Shown one piece after another: positions 8,080 through 16,420 of a DNA stretch of 20,564 nt; positions within the stretch are counted from its first letter, which is position 1; each line of letters starts with the position of its first letter. Position numbers and translations under genes: made by a program. The notes under the pieces were generated by a model. It was not told where the DNA came from. It searched no databases and saw only the letters and a list, made by a program, of their open reading frames with translations. Origin of the DNA: a virus; IMG/VR virus record IMGVR_UViG_3300009085_000634, positions 1-20,564 of that record. One strand, written 5' to 3'.

Positions 8080-9063
8080 ATGGCAACAACGGTTGGTGGC
8101 GTCACTACTGGTAGTGATGTCTATGCCGGAACTCTCGCCGGGACCACCGTCGCAGGTACTGGTGGAGTCGCGTTCTCCACCCTCAACGCCCAGATGGCTG
8201 CGGTCATCACGAACCTCGTCAAGAAGGAAGTCGTTGACATCCTTCGCGAGAAGGCCGTGATCCTTCAGGAAGGCTCGTACATCAAGGCGAGCCACGTCCC
8301 GGGCACCCTCAAGTTCGTCTACACCGCGTTCGCGGACCTCGGTGATGCCGAGGATGTGGCCGAGGGCGTGCCCCCGGTCTCCGTCCCGCTGGCGTGGGAC
8401 ACGATGGAGTTCACGGGCACCCAGAAGGCGAAGATCGTCGCGGTCTCCGACCTCGCGGAACTGCTCAACCCGCACGGTCTCTACAGCAAGGGTGCTGAGA
8501 AGATCGCGTGGAACATGGTGGACACCATGGAGAAGGTGGCTATCGCCGCGTTCTCCGGTGGCCTCACCCCGGCTGCGGCTCAGGCCACGGTCGCGGAGAA
8601 CCTGATCGCGCAGCGCCTCGTGATGAAGACGGCGCTCGTGCCCGAGTTCCCCGAGGGTGGGTACAAGGTCTTCATCAACCCGACTGATCTGGCGGCGGTT
8701 CAGGCCGACACCTCCTCGCTCGGGTATCAGGAGTCCATCAAGTACAAGGACTACATGCCGCTCGCCAATGGCGAGGTCGGCAGGTTCCGTGGTCTTCGCT
8801 TCATCGAGACCACGCGTGTCACCGCTGGTGATGCGGTCCTCTTCGGCCCGGAGTTCTTCGCTTGGGGCGACTACCAGACGGCACAGGTCTACCGTGTCGC
8901 GGCTGGTGGCGACCACGCGGACCCGCTCGCCCAGCGCAGCCTCGTCGGCTGGAAGGGCATGTTCGGCGCCACGGACATCGAGTTCCCGGCGATGAACATC
9001 ACGGCTGGCCCGAACCCGGAGCAGATCCGGTACCTCGTGGCTGACCTCGCGACGACTGCCTAG
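8080..9063 (+). CDS. Major capsid protein, N4-gp56-like (HK97 fold)
   Basis: The product is 327 residues and follows the scaffold. The N-terminus (1-35) is Gly/Thr-rich. A helix (about 36-60) leads to ILQEGSYIKASHVPGTLKF, then an AEGVPPVSVPL stretch (about 94-104) and the conserved-looking KIVAVSDLAELL (118-129). The C-terminal half has VFINPTDLAAVQ (197-208) and NGEVGRFRGLRFIETTRV (230-247), which matches the pattern I know from the N4-gp56 family of capsid proteins (a Gly-E-[IV]-G-x-[IFV]-x-G-[VL]-[RK]-[FI] run followed by ETxxV). That family adopts the HK97 fold. The ATG at 8080 has AAAGGA (8064-8069) upstream. Hairpins flank the gene on both sides, fitting a highly expressed transcript. 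Confidence 0.85.
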   Translation: MATTVGGVTTGSDVYAGTLAGTTVAGTGGVAFSTLNAQMAAVITNLVKKEVVDILREKAVILQEGSYIKASHVPGTLKFVYTAFADLGDAEDVAEGVPPVSVPLAWDTMEFTGTQKAKIVAVSDLAELLNPHGLYSKGAEKIAWNMVDTMEKVAIAAFSGGLTPAAAQATVAENLIAQRLVMKTALVPEFPEGGYKVFINPTDLAAVQADTSSLGYQESIKYKDYMPLANGEVGRFRGLRFIETTRVTAGDAVLFGPEFFAWGDYQTAQVYRVAAGGDHADPLAQRSLVGWKGMFGATDIEFPAMNITAGPNPEQIRYLVADLATTA

Positions 9064-9064
9064 A

Positions 9065-9093
9065 TCGTCAGCGCACCCCGTGAGGGGTAGAAT
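9065..9093 (+). promoter_or_regulatory. Putative late promoter (TCGTCA-N17-TAGAAT)
   Basis: A -35-like TCGTCA (9065-9070) and a -10-like TAGAAT (9088-9093) are separated by exactly 17 nt, just after the capsid stop. The same spacing and similar hexamers occur at 17497-17525 and 20331-20359. The -10 overlaps a hairpin arm by one base, so a promoter and a terminator-like structure share this 80-nt gap. Confidence 0.4.
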
Positions 9094-9127
9094 GGGGGCC
9101 GTGGTGGCAACACCACGGCCCTCTTCG
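9075..9127 (+). terminator. Tandem GNRA-loop hairpins with weak U-tract after the capsid gene
   Basis: Two stems follow one another. The first is ACCCC-GTGA-GGGGT (9075-9088). The second is an 11-bp perfect stem, GGGCCGTGGTG / CACCACGGCCC (9096-9106 and 9111-9121), closed by a GCAA loop and followed by TCTTCGTCT. Both loops fit GNRA, which makes very stable hairpins. The second stem is long and GC-rich enough to be an intrinsic terminator, though its U-tract is poor. It may be a partial terminator that lowers transcription after the capsid gene, or a 3' cap that stabilises capsid mRNA. Confidence 0.65.
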
Positions 9128-9144
9128 TCTATCTGAGGAGTCCC

Positions 9145-9825
9145 ATGGCCTACACCGACTCGCCTCCGCTCCACTCCGAGTTGAAGGCAACCCTTGCCTC
9201 CGAACTGAGGGATCCCGGCCACAACACCTTCAGCGAGGATCACCTCACCCAGTTCATCAACGACGGGATCGTTGAGGTCAACCGGGTCTACCCACTCCAC
9301 CTGACGGACGACATCCTCCTCGTGCAGGACCAGTTCCTCTACGACACGCGGTTCACCACGGCGTACCGCTGCGAGATGTGGGATGGGGCCACCTTCGTGG
9401 GGGTAATCCCCTACAACGACGGTGACTCGGTCTACGGCGGCTACGACCTCCACGGCACGACCCTCTCCGTCCCCCCGGTCCTCGCGACGGAGACCGTCTT
9501 CACGACCTACGCCGACCCGGCCCTCAAGTTGACGGGCTACGCTCGCCGCCAGTTGATCCCCTCCGACGACGACGGGACATTCCAGACTGAACTCGATGGC
9601 GAGGCTGCGCTGGCCGTGCGCTGGTTCGCTCAGTACCGTGCCTTCACCATGCTCCTCTCCGACCGCTCGCTCTTCAAGCAGTGGCAGAGTGAGAGCAACA
9701 ACAGCGATGTGTCGATGCCCATGCTGCTCAACCTGTGGCAGGTCGCCCGCAGCGAGTGGGAGCGGCACGAGGCTTCGATGCGGACTCTGCGGAGGGTTCC
9801 GGTCGGATCCCCGGTGGTGATCTGA
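9145..9825 (+). CDS. Head-tail connector/adaptor protein
   Basis: This 226-residue protein follows the capsid gene and has the look of phage head-completion adaptors. Its N-terminal helical part contains LKATLASELRDPGHNTFSED (about 12-31), then HLTQFINDGIVEVNRVYPLHL (about 32-52), resembling the 'L-r-x-E-L-x-D...F-s-d-x-x-L-x-x-x-I-n-x-a' pattern of gp6/adaptor-like proteins. A beta-rich middle (about 60-130) follows, then a helical C-terminal half rich in Arg, Trp and Gln (about 150-226). GAGGAG (9135-9140) lies 4 nt before the ATG. Its TGA overlaps the next start (TGATG), implying coupled translation. It would sit on the portal ring; the exact family is not certain. Confidence 0.6.
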   Translation: MAYTDSPPLHSELKATLASELRDPGHNTFSEDHLTQFINDGIVEVNRVYPLHLTDDILLVQDQFLYDTRFTTAYRCEMWDGATFVGVIPYNDGDSVYGGYDLHGTTLSVPPVLATETVFTTYADPALKLTGYARRQLIPSDDDGTFQTELDGEAALAVRWFAQYRAFTMLLSDRSLFKQWQSESNNSDVSMPMLLNLWQVARSEWERHEASMRTLRRVPVGSPVVI

Positions 9826-10724
9826 TGGACCTCACCCGGCCCATCGTCTACCGTGCCGTCAACTTCAACGACGGGGCCACCACCGTCGATGGGATTGAGG
9901 GCACCATCGTCCAGCGCGTCCGCTACGGCGGTGTGAATGGTGTTGGGTACACAGAGAAGAAGGCGACCGGGGATGGCCGCAACGCCAGCGATGTCTATCA
10001 GGACTGGCGCACCGTCCAGATCGACGCCGTCACCCACGCCCTGAGCCGTGGTGATCTCTACGACAGGCTGGCGGGGATCATCGCCGCCCTCACCCCGCGT
10101 GGGGCCTATGTCGAGTCCCCCGGCGACAAGGGCTTCCTGCCTCTCCAGTTCATGTGGCCGACCGACAGGATCGAGGACTTCGGGTCCGAGATCAACCTCT
10201 TCATCAAGGCCCGCCCTCGGGCGCAGCCCGACTTCGTGATCGACCGGGACTCGACTGGCGGCGACGACAACGACTCCCTCGCCATCAACTGGCAGGTGAT
10301 CTTCGACGCCATCGACCCGCGTATCTATGTTCTGCCCCGGAACGATACCGATCTGACGACCGCTACTAGTCCAGTCGCACTTGGCAACCGTGGCCTCTAC
10401 CCAGCCCCCCTCAACGCCTTGCTGGTTGTCCCCGGGGGTTCTGGCGTGACGACCTTCACCCTCACTGGGGCCGGGTCCAACATGACGCTGGTCATCCCCA
10501 ACGACGCGCAGGATCGCTATGTGCGGGTCTCCTCCATTGATGAGGTGGTCACCTCCCAGATCGGTGAGAACGGGCAGGAGACCCTCGCCATGAGCCTCCT
10601 GACGGCAATCACCAATCGTCAGTGGCCCTATGTCCAGCCCGGTGGGGCCGAGACCGTGGCCTTCACCTGTGACAAGACGCTCGGCGCTGGCTCTGTTCTC
10701 TTCTACTACGAGGCATTCGCGTAG
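9825..10724 (+). CDS. Dit-like distal tail protein
   Basis: The product is 299 residues. The N-terminal part (about 1-135) is beta-rich: VYRAVNFNDGATTVDGIEGT, a segment rewriting to 'D-W-R-T-V-Q-I' and FMWPTDRIEDFGSEINLFIKARP. The C-terminal part (about 185-299) begins NRGLYPAPLNALLVVPGG, contains RQWPYVQPGGAETVAF and ends SVLFYYEAFA. This is the layout of siphovirus distal tail (Dit) proteins, whose C-terminal galectin-like domain typically has 'N-x-G-x-x-x-x-P' near its start and 'W-x-x-L-x-P-G-x-N-x-I' near its end. It lies directly before a hub (Tal-like) gene, as Dit does. The ATG at 9825 overlaps the connector stop; an in-frame ATG at 9735 would reach 90 nt into the connector gene and is rejected. 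Assignment is by pattern, so moderate confidence. Confidence 0.55.
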   Translation: MDLTRPIVYRAVNFNDGATTVDGIEGTIVQRVRYGGVNGVGYTEKKATGDGRNASDVYQDWRTVQIDAVTHALSRGDLYDRLAGIIAALTPRGAYVESPGDKGFLPLQFMWPTDRIEDFGSEINLFIKARPRAQPDFVIDRDSTGGDDNDSLAINWQVIFDAIDPRIYVLPRNDTDLTTATSPVALGNRGLYPAPLNALLVVPGGSGVTTFTLTGAGSNMTLVIPNDAQDRYVRVSSIDEVVTSQIGENGQETLAMSLLTAITNRQWPYVQPGGAETVAFTCDKTLGAGSVLFYYEAFA

Positions 10725-13456
10725 TGGCGCTCCAGAAGACCTTCGCCTGTACGCGCGACAACAACTCCCGCGCCACATCCAAGACGGGTCGCGGGGGCGA
10801 TGTCTCCTACTCCCAGATCGGCTGGGGGGTCGGCGGCGGGGTCAAGCAGAGGCACATCGGGTACTTCGACTTCGATGACGACTGGACGAATGTCGGGCAG
10901 ATCGTCAAGGCGGAACTGGTCCTCACCACCACGGGTGAGGAAGCGTGGTCCTTTGGCCCCACTCCGAAGGTGGTCGTCGGGCGCATCGAGGACAGTTGGA
11001 CAGAGGGCACCTCTACCACATGGACGAGTGGCGACTATGTGTCCGCCAGTTCAGCCGTGGACCCCGGGATGCCGCCCAAGTACGACATCACCACGGCGAA
11101 GAACAACGCCGAGTACCTCGACATCACCCCGCTGATGGAGGTCGTGGCTCCCTCCCGGGTACTGCGGCGGAACGGGAACCCGTGTGGTGGCAAGGGCTTC
11201 CGTGGGGTCAAGATCTGGGGGTACCGCCCCAACGGCAAGGACGACAACGACTACAGGACGGAGTTCCGCACACGGCACGCCTCGGACAGTGCCCGTCGGC
11301 CCAAGATCATCCTGACCTACGATGTCGGGAAGGTGGCCCCAAAGGCACCGGCCTTGGGCGCACCGTCCGGGTCCGTGGGGCCAAACACCAAGTTCACGGT
11401 GACCTTCATGTCAGATGAAGACACCGACCGCATGGGAAAGGTTGAGGTGCGACTGTGGAACGCAGCAGGGACAACGAAACTCTGGAGCGCCGTCTTCACG
11501 GTCTCCGAACCAGAGCGGGACTCGGGAGTATTCACGACCGACTTGCCGCCCGCCGTGGCGGCGGGTACGACCTACCAGTGGGACGCTCGCACAGCGGACA
11601 CTGGCGGGACATGGGGGCCGTTCGCCTCCAAGAAGTCCTTCACCGTGAACAACACGGCTCCGGTGGTGACCGTGATCGACCCGGCCTTGCCACTCGATAC
11701 CCTTCGGGACTTCCGGTTCCTCGCGGAGTTTACGGACGCGGACGGCGACTCCCTGAAGTTCTTCCGGGTTCAGGTATCGACGGAGACTGACCCGGGCGGG
11801 GACTGGAGTGCGCTGCTCTGGGACTCTGACATCATCGCGCCGACCATCGAGGACATCATCGATGTCCCCTACGGCGGCGGCGAACTCCTCCCTGACACCA
11901 CCTACGGCTACCGCATCATGGCCGTGGACTCTCGCAACGGTGAGTCGGCGTGGGACTACGGCACCTTCACGACCTCGGCCACCTACATGGTGGAGGGGGA
12001 CATCGAGGGCAGCACATCCCTGATCGGCTACAACCGCGTCCGCTCCCCCCACCGCATCGTGCTGCGTGTGGTTGACCGGGCAAACTCCCGCAAGCCCGGG
12101 GCGGTCACGGCAGTCATCACCGATGCGGCGAACATCGGGGTGTCGTACTTCGGGAACTCCCCGGGCGACTTCTTCTTCACGCTCCCCACCGACCACCCGC
12201 AGGTCTCGGCCTGTGAGCCGTACCAGACCCACTGGTCCCTCCAGTTCTACCGGGGCGACCAGTGGGTGGAGAAGCAAGCCGGGATCCTGATCGACTTCGA
12301 CGCCACGGAGGAGGAGGTCATCTTCTACGGGATCGACTACCTCGGGCTGCTCACCTTCAGCGCGGACGAGCGGTACGACCCACTCAAGCCCGAGAAGTCG
12401 TACACCAACGGTGGGAGCAAGTACTCGGATGTCCAGAACTACGCCGTCATCCGTGACCAGATCGATGAGGGCAAGACCCAGACCGGCAGCACCTACGGGT
12501 TCATCTCGCTGCCCAGCCCCGGAGTCCTGTGGGATGTGGGCTTCAGCGAGCGGATCAACCTGATCACCACCTTTGCTCCCACCTTCACCACGGTGATGGG
12601 CCTCATCGAGTCTCACAAGCAGGGCTACGGTCGGCGCCCCCGGCTGTGGGTTGAGCGCACCGGCAGCACCTCCTACCGCTGGCGGCTGAAGAGCAACTAC
12701 GGACAGGACCGGCTCAACCTCCGCATCGAACTGGGCGGGATCCTGAACGGATACCGGCTGATCGGCTTCGGTGCTTTCGGCACGGTCGTCCACGGCATCG
12801 GCAGGGTGAAGGACGAGATCAAGCCGAAGTACCAGAAGGCTGTCTCGCCCGTGAACGATGGAGTCTCCTCGGCCATCGACATCTGGGGCCGGATCTCCCA
12901 GCAGATGGTGTGGAACGACCTGCTGGACGAGAACGACCTGAAGCGCCGGGTGCAGGAAGCGGCGATGCAAGCGGGGAAGATCGGCAAGCAGGTGGCCATC
13001 CCCATCGCCGTGGACAACCTTGAGTTCCTCGACGGCTACGATGTGATGGACTCGTTCCCCCTCGTGATCAACCACGGTGTGGTCAACACCGATGCCTACG
13101 GCAGTGGGATGTACACCATCCTCGGGGTCGCGTGGAGGCTCTACCCGGACGGGCACACAGATCTGGTCCTGAGCATCACGCCGAAGGAAGACGGGGAGCC
13201 GGTAAACCCGGATCTCATTACCGATGGTGATCCTATCCTCTCCGAGAGCGACTGGCAGATCAAGCGCGTTCCGCCCACTCTCCTCGACAGCGGGAAGTAC
13301 TGGCTCGACCAGACCACGGGCATCACCTACATGTGGGATCAGGACACGGAGGAGTGGGTGATCACCATCGCTGATCTAACATTGACGACACCAGACCCGC
13401 CGACCGTTGAGTCCATAGTCCGCAGCGGGGTCCGCGCCATGAGGTTCGTGCCATGA
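10724..13456 (+). CDS. Tail hub (Tal/Gp37-like) with N-terminal DNRLRE-like and FN3-like domains
   Basis: This 910-residue protein starts at GTG 10724, overlapping the previous TAG (TAGTG). Residues about 1-202 resemble a DNRLRE-type jelly roll: a GYFDFDDDW core strand, then VKAELVLTT, VGRIEDSWTEGTSTTWTSG, LDITPLME and RPKIILTYDV. Two FN3-like units follow (about 203-312 and 313-420), each ending in the 'TTYxWxxRxxD...W..' pattern. Residues about 430-820 resemble the central hub of Gram-positive siphoviruses (Siphovirus ReqiPepy6 Gp37-like): SPHRIVLRVVDR, GDFFFTLPTDHP, HWSLQFYRGDQWVEKQAGILIDF, EEVIFYGIDYLGLL and TDLVLSITPKEDG. The tail end (about 820-910) is a linker with YWLDQTTGITYMWDQDTEEW. 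The hub fits its place after a Dit-like gene. Its stop overlaps the fibre start (ATGA). Confidence 0.6.
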   Translation: MALQKTFACTRDNNSRATSKTGRGGDVSYSQIGWGVGGGVKQRHIGYFDFDDDWTNVGQIVKAELVLTTTGEEAWSFGPTPKVVVGRIEDSWTEGTSTTWTSGDYVSASSAVDPGMPPKYDITTAKNNAEYLDITPLMEVVAPSRVLRRNGNPCGGKGFRGVKIWGYRPNGKDDNDYRTEFRTRHASDSARRPKIILTYDVGKVAPKAPALGAPSGSVGPNTKFTVTFMSDEDTDRMGKVEVRLWNAAGTTKLWSAVFTVSEPERDSGVFTTDLPPAVAAGTTYQWDARTADTGGTWGPFASKKSFTVNNTAPVVTVIDPALPLDTLRDFRFLAEFTDADGDSLKFFRVQVSTETDPGGDWSALLWDSDIIAPTIEDIIDVPYGGGELLPDTTYGYRIMAVDSRNGESAWDYGTFTTSATYMVEGDIEGSTSLIGYNRVRSPHRIVLRVVDRANSRKPGAVTAVITDAANIGVSYFGNSPGDFFFTLPTDHPQVSACEPYQTHWSLQFYRGDQWVEKQAGILIDFDATEEEVIFYGIDYLGLLTFSADERYDPLKPEKSYTNGGSKYSDVQNYAVIRDQIDEGKTQTGSTYGFISLPSPGVLWDVGFSERINLITTFAPTFTTVMGLIESHKQGYGRRPRLWVERTGSTSYRWRLKSNYGQDRLNLRIELGGILNGYRLIGFGAFGTVVHGIGRVKDEIKPKYQKAVSPVNDGVSSAIDIWGRISQQMVWNDLLDENDLKRRVQEAAMQAGKIGKQVAIPIAVDNLEFLDGYDVMDSFPLVINHGVVNTDAYGSGMYTILGVAWRLYPDGHTDLVLSITPKEDGEPVNPDLITDGDPILSESDWQIKRVPPTLLDSGKYWLDQTTGITYMWDQDTEEWVITIADLTLTTPDPPTVESIVRSGVRAMRFVP

Positions 13457-16413
13457 GCAGCATCCGGTCCCGCGAGATCCAGTACACCGCTGAGTGGACT
13501 GATGCTCCCACCAACACCATCCCCGACTGGACGAACGCGACCACCATCACCATCGGTCCAGATGTGACCGAGACAACCGTCCCGGCTCTGGGCGGGGCCG
13601 ACTACGCCGTCCGCCAGCGGACGCTCGATGTCTACGGGCAGGTCTCTGACTGGAGCGCCCACGAGAAGGAGAGCGTCCCAGAAGGGGCCGACTCCCTCGT
13701 CAGCGTTGCCACCCCCGTTTGGACGACCACCCCCCTCCCATCTCTGCCCGATGCAGCGTGGCCTCTGGGGTCGCTCATCCTCTACGCCGCCGATGGCATT
13801 GTGTACCGCAACGCCGACGACAGCGTCTGGCTGTCCTCGCTCGGGGATGTCGGCCCACAGGGTGACCCCGGGCCACAGGGTGACCCCGGGCCACAGGGTG
13901 ATCCCGGCGCAGACGCCACGGAACGGTACATGTGGGTGGCGTATGCCGCTGATACGGTGGGCACGGACATCGAAGATACATGGTCAGACGGGCTGGACTA
14001 CATTGGTCATGCCTACAACAAGACGACCCCCGTCGATCCCAACGCCCCCGGCAGCATCGACTACACGGACTACGCATGGTCGCGCATGACGGGCATTCAG
14101 GGTCCGCCCCCTGTCGTACTCGCGGACTACGAGAGCATCGGACTCGTGCCAGCCGGGGAGGCAGAGGGCGACCTTATCTACCTCACGGGTGACAAGAAAG
14201 TCTACCGCTGGACGGGGTCCGCGTGGACGGCTGCCGTTGATGTGGCCGACATCACGGCGGGCACACTCTCGGCGGCGATCACACTCTCGGGCATCATCAG
14301 GACGAGCGACGAGGGCGCCCGCGTAGAGATCGACAGTGCTGGCATCCGTGCTTACGACTCCTTGGGCGGGCTGGCATTCAGGGTTGCCATTGATGGATCG
14401 GATGTCTTCGTCAGGGGGGACATCGAAGCCTCCACGTTGCAGGTTCTGACGGGCGTCTTCAAGGGGAGCATCGTTGCCTCTCCCGGCTCCGTTCACATCG
14501 TGGGCGATAGGCTCGTTGTGCCCGCCAAGCCGATGGCAACCAGCGTACTGAACGTGGGCGTGGAGTTGGAGGCACCAACCTACCCGGCCATGAGCGGCTT
14601 CGGCGGTGGCTACATCGACGCAGCGGGCGGATCGGACGGGGCAACGGCTTGCTACGTCGGCCTGACTCGTGACCCGGTGACCCGCAAGGGATACGTCACT
14701 GAGTGGCGCCTTGACGACGGCTCTGTTGACCGTACAACTGAACTCCTCGGTACGACCTTTGGCGACGGCGGTTTCATCACGCGCATCGGAACCTACTGGT
14801 ACGTCACCGGCAATGCCTATGGTCTCAGCGGCGACTATCTGTGGCGGTTCGTGCGCTCGACCGGGGCCAACGGTGGCGCCACAGCGCTCACATCCCGGTT
14901 CGGGACCACGGACGAAGCGGGATGGCCGGTCAAGACTGATGGAACAGACATCTACATCCTCGGCACGTCCTCGACGGCCAACAACTTCCGTGTGGTCAAG
15001 TACAACGCCGCCCTGACGTACCAGTCCACGCTGGAGATCAGCGACCCGACGCCAACGTCAGGCACCAACTTCCTGTACGGGACATGGGCACAGCCCTTTG
15101 AGGTCACGTCCATCAGCGGGACCACCCGCTTCTGGGTGGGATACAGCGAGTGGGGGGCCGTCCCCGGCTACGTCAAGAAGTTGATCTACGAGGTGGATGT
15201 CTCGACGGGCGCGCTGATCTCCAACACGGAGTTCGACGCCCTTGCCCACACCAACACCGGCCTCTGCTGGGACGGCACGCAGTTCAACGCCATCTCTGGT
15301 GGCCTCAACGTCTACCCGTACTCCAACTGGGTTTGGACGACGGAGAGTCCCGTCTACTGGGTTGCTGCCGCGTGGTACGACAGCGCCGGGACGACCCACG
15401 AAACGGCAGTCGGGGAGCGGCGCAGCCTGACCCACAAGCGGCGATGGTTCATGCGCGTGGACACGGAAGACATCCCCGTGAACGGGCCGGATGATCCCGA
15501 CAGCGTCCGCGTCTACATGGAGCGCGGGGCCAGTGACCCCGGTGAGGGCAACCTGAAACTTCAGGCGACCGACTCGCTGACCACCCGGTACTTCTCGACG
15601 TTCGCCACGGGCGGCGCGGCTGATGGCGGGGGCACGGAGTTCGACCCCGGCTCGGCGGCAATCATCGAGTCACAGACGGCTGGCTGGGAACTCCACGGTG
15701 ACGGCAAGGTGGTGATGCCGCCGCCAATCCGCCGCGTCATCACGGCGAACAGTGTCAACTGGACTCGCCCGGCTGGCCTCAACTACATCGAGGTCGAGGT
15801 GCAGGGCGGCGGCGGCGGCGGCGGTGGTGCCGACAACATCACGACCACCACGGACGGCACGGCTGGCGCGTGCGGTGGCGGCGGGGGCTACGCCCGCTGC
15901 ATTCTGACGGCAGCGGACCTCGATGCCCTGAGCGTCGATGCTGGGGACGTTGTCTCGGTCGTGATTGGCGCAGCCGGGACGGCTGGCAACACGGCTGGAA
16001 CTTCCGGCGGCACGGGTGGGCAGTCGAAGTTCGACCTTGCTACCACCTACGGCGGCACGGCCATCATCGGCAACGGTGGGACCGGCGGCGAAGGTGACTC
16101 CGCACAGGCCGCGAATGACAACACCTCGGGGGGCTTGGGAGGGACTGGCAGCGGACCGACCGGAACCGTCACGGTCACGGGCGGCGACGGCAGCAACTCG
16201 CACGTCCGCGACGGCAAGGTCATCATGAACGGCACGGGCGGCACCGCTGCCCTCGGCGGCGGCGGTCGCTGCGGGAGCAACACGGGCGGTCAGGCCGGTG
16301 GCGCTTACGGCGGCGGCGGCGGCGGTGCCTCGGCGTCAGGCAGCGGCACGGCGGGCCAGACGGGTGGGGGTGGCTATCAGGGCGTCGTCATCGTGACCGA
16401 GCATTACTCCTGA
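13453..16413 (+). CDS. Tail fibre / receptor-binding protein with collagen-like, propeller-like and polyglycine domains
   Basis: The 986-residue product is modular. Residues 1-75 are FN3-like. Three GPQGDP repeats (134-151) are collagen-like. Residues about 265-345 (TAGTLSAAITLSGIIRTSDE onward, through RGDIEASTLQV) match a shaft segment common in phage tail proteins. Residues about 385-625 contain spaced repeats such as GGYIDAAGG, VTEWRLDDGSV, RIGTYWYVTG and TDGTDIYILG, suggesting a beta-propeller. An FN3-like part follows (about 630-725). From about 763 the protein is a glycine-rich domain: VNWTRPAGLNYIEVEVQ, then poly-Gly runs, ending GYQGVVIVTEHYS. Such domains act as host-recognition tips in phage adhesins. 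Sequence composition changes at about 14.4 kb (ACGT becomes common), suggesting that the distal two thirds were acquired separately. The ATG overlaps the hub stop by 4 nt. Confidence 0.75.
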   Translation: MSSIRSREIQYTAEWTDAPTNTIPDWTNATTITIGPDVTETTVPALGGADYAVRQRTLDVYGQVSDWSAHEKESVPEGADSLVSVATPVWTTTPLPSLPDAAWPLGSLILYAADGIVYRNADDSVWLSSLGDVGPQGDPGPQGDPGPQGDPGADATERYMWVAYAADTVGTDIEDTWSDGLDYIGHAYNKTTPVDPNAPGSIDYTDYAWSRMTGIQGPPPVVLADYESIGLVPAGEAEGDLIYLTGDKKVYRWTGSAWTAAVDVADITAGTLSAAITLSGIIRTSDEGARVEIDSAGIRAYDSLGGLAFRVAIDGSDVFVRGDIEASTLQVLTGVFKGSIVASPGSVHIVGDRLVVPAKPMATSVLNVGVELEAPTYPAMSGFGGGYIDAAGGSDGATACYVGLTRDPVTRKGYVTEWRLDDGSVDRTTELLGTTFGDGGFITRIGTYWYVTGNAYGLSGDYLWRFVRSTGANGGATALTSRFGTTDEAGWPVKTDGTDIYILGTSSTANNFRVVKYNAALTYQSTLEISDPTPTSGTNFLYGTWAQPFEVTSISGTTRFWVGYSEWGAVPGYVKKLIYEVDVSTGALISNTEFDALAHTNTGLCWDGTQFNAISGGLNVYPYSNWVWTTESPVYWVAAAWYDSAGTTHETAVGERRSLTHKRRWFMRVDTEDIPVNGPDDPDSVRVYMERGASDPGEGNLKLQATDSLTTRYFSTFATGGAADGGGTEFDPGSAAIIESQTAGWELHGDGKVVMPPPIRRVITANSVNWTRPAGLNYIEVEVQGGGGGGGGADNITTTTDGTAGACGGGGGYARCILTAADLDALSVDAGDVVSVVIGAAGTAGNTAGTSGGTGGQSKFDLATTYGGTAIIGNGGTGGEGDSAQAANDNTSGGLGGTGSGPTGTVTVTGGDGSNSHVRDGKVIMNGTGGTAALGGGGRCGSNTGGQAGGAYGGGGGGASASGSGTAGQTGGGGYQGVVIVTEHYS
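13855..13908 (+). repeat. Three tandem 18-bp repeats (collagen-like GPQGDP)
   Basis: The unit CCACAGGGTGACCCCGGG occurs three times in tandem at 13855, 13873 and 13891. The first two copies are identical; the third differs at two positions. They encode Gly-Pro-Gln-Gly-Asp-Pro triplets in the fibre. Near identity at silent positions suggests recent expansion, so copy number may vary among relatives. Confidence 0.9.
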
Positions 16414-16420
16414 TGTGCGC

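Noticed and set aside
8032-9768. Minus-strand open frame of 578 codons across the capsid region
   Set aside because: It runs across several + strand genes and their hairpin-bearing gaps, so it is an artefact of composition.
9735-9824. Upstream ATG for the Dit-like gene
   Set aside because: It would overlap the connector gene by about 90 nt; the ATG at 9825 is coupled to the connector stop.
11411-13156. Minus-strand open frame of 581 codons within the hub gene
   Set aside because: Antisense shadow with no ribosome binding site or recognisable protein features.
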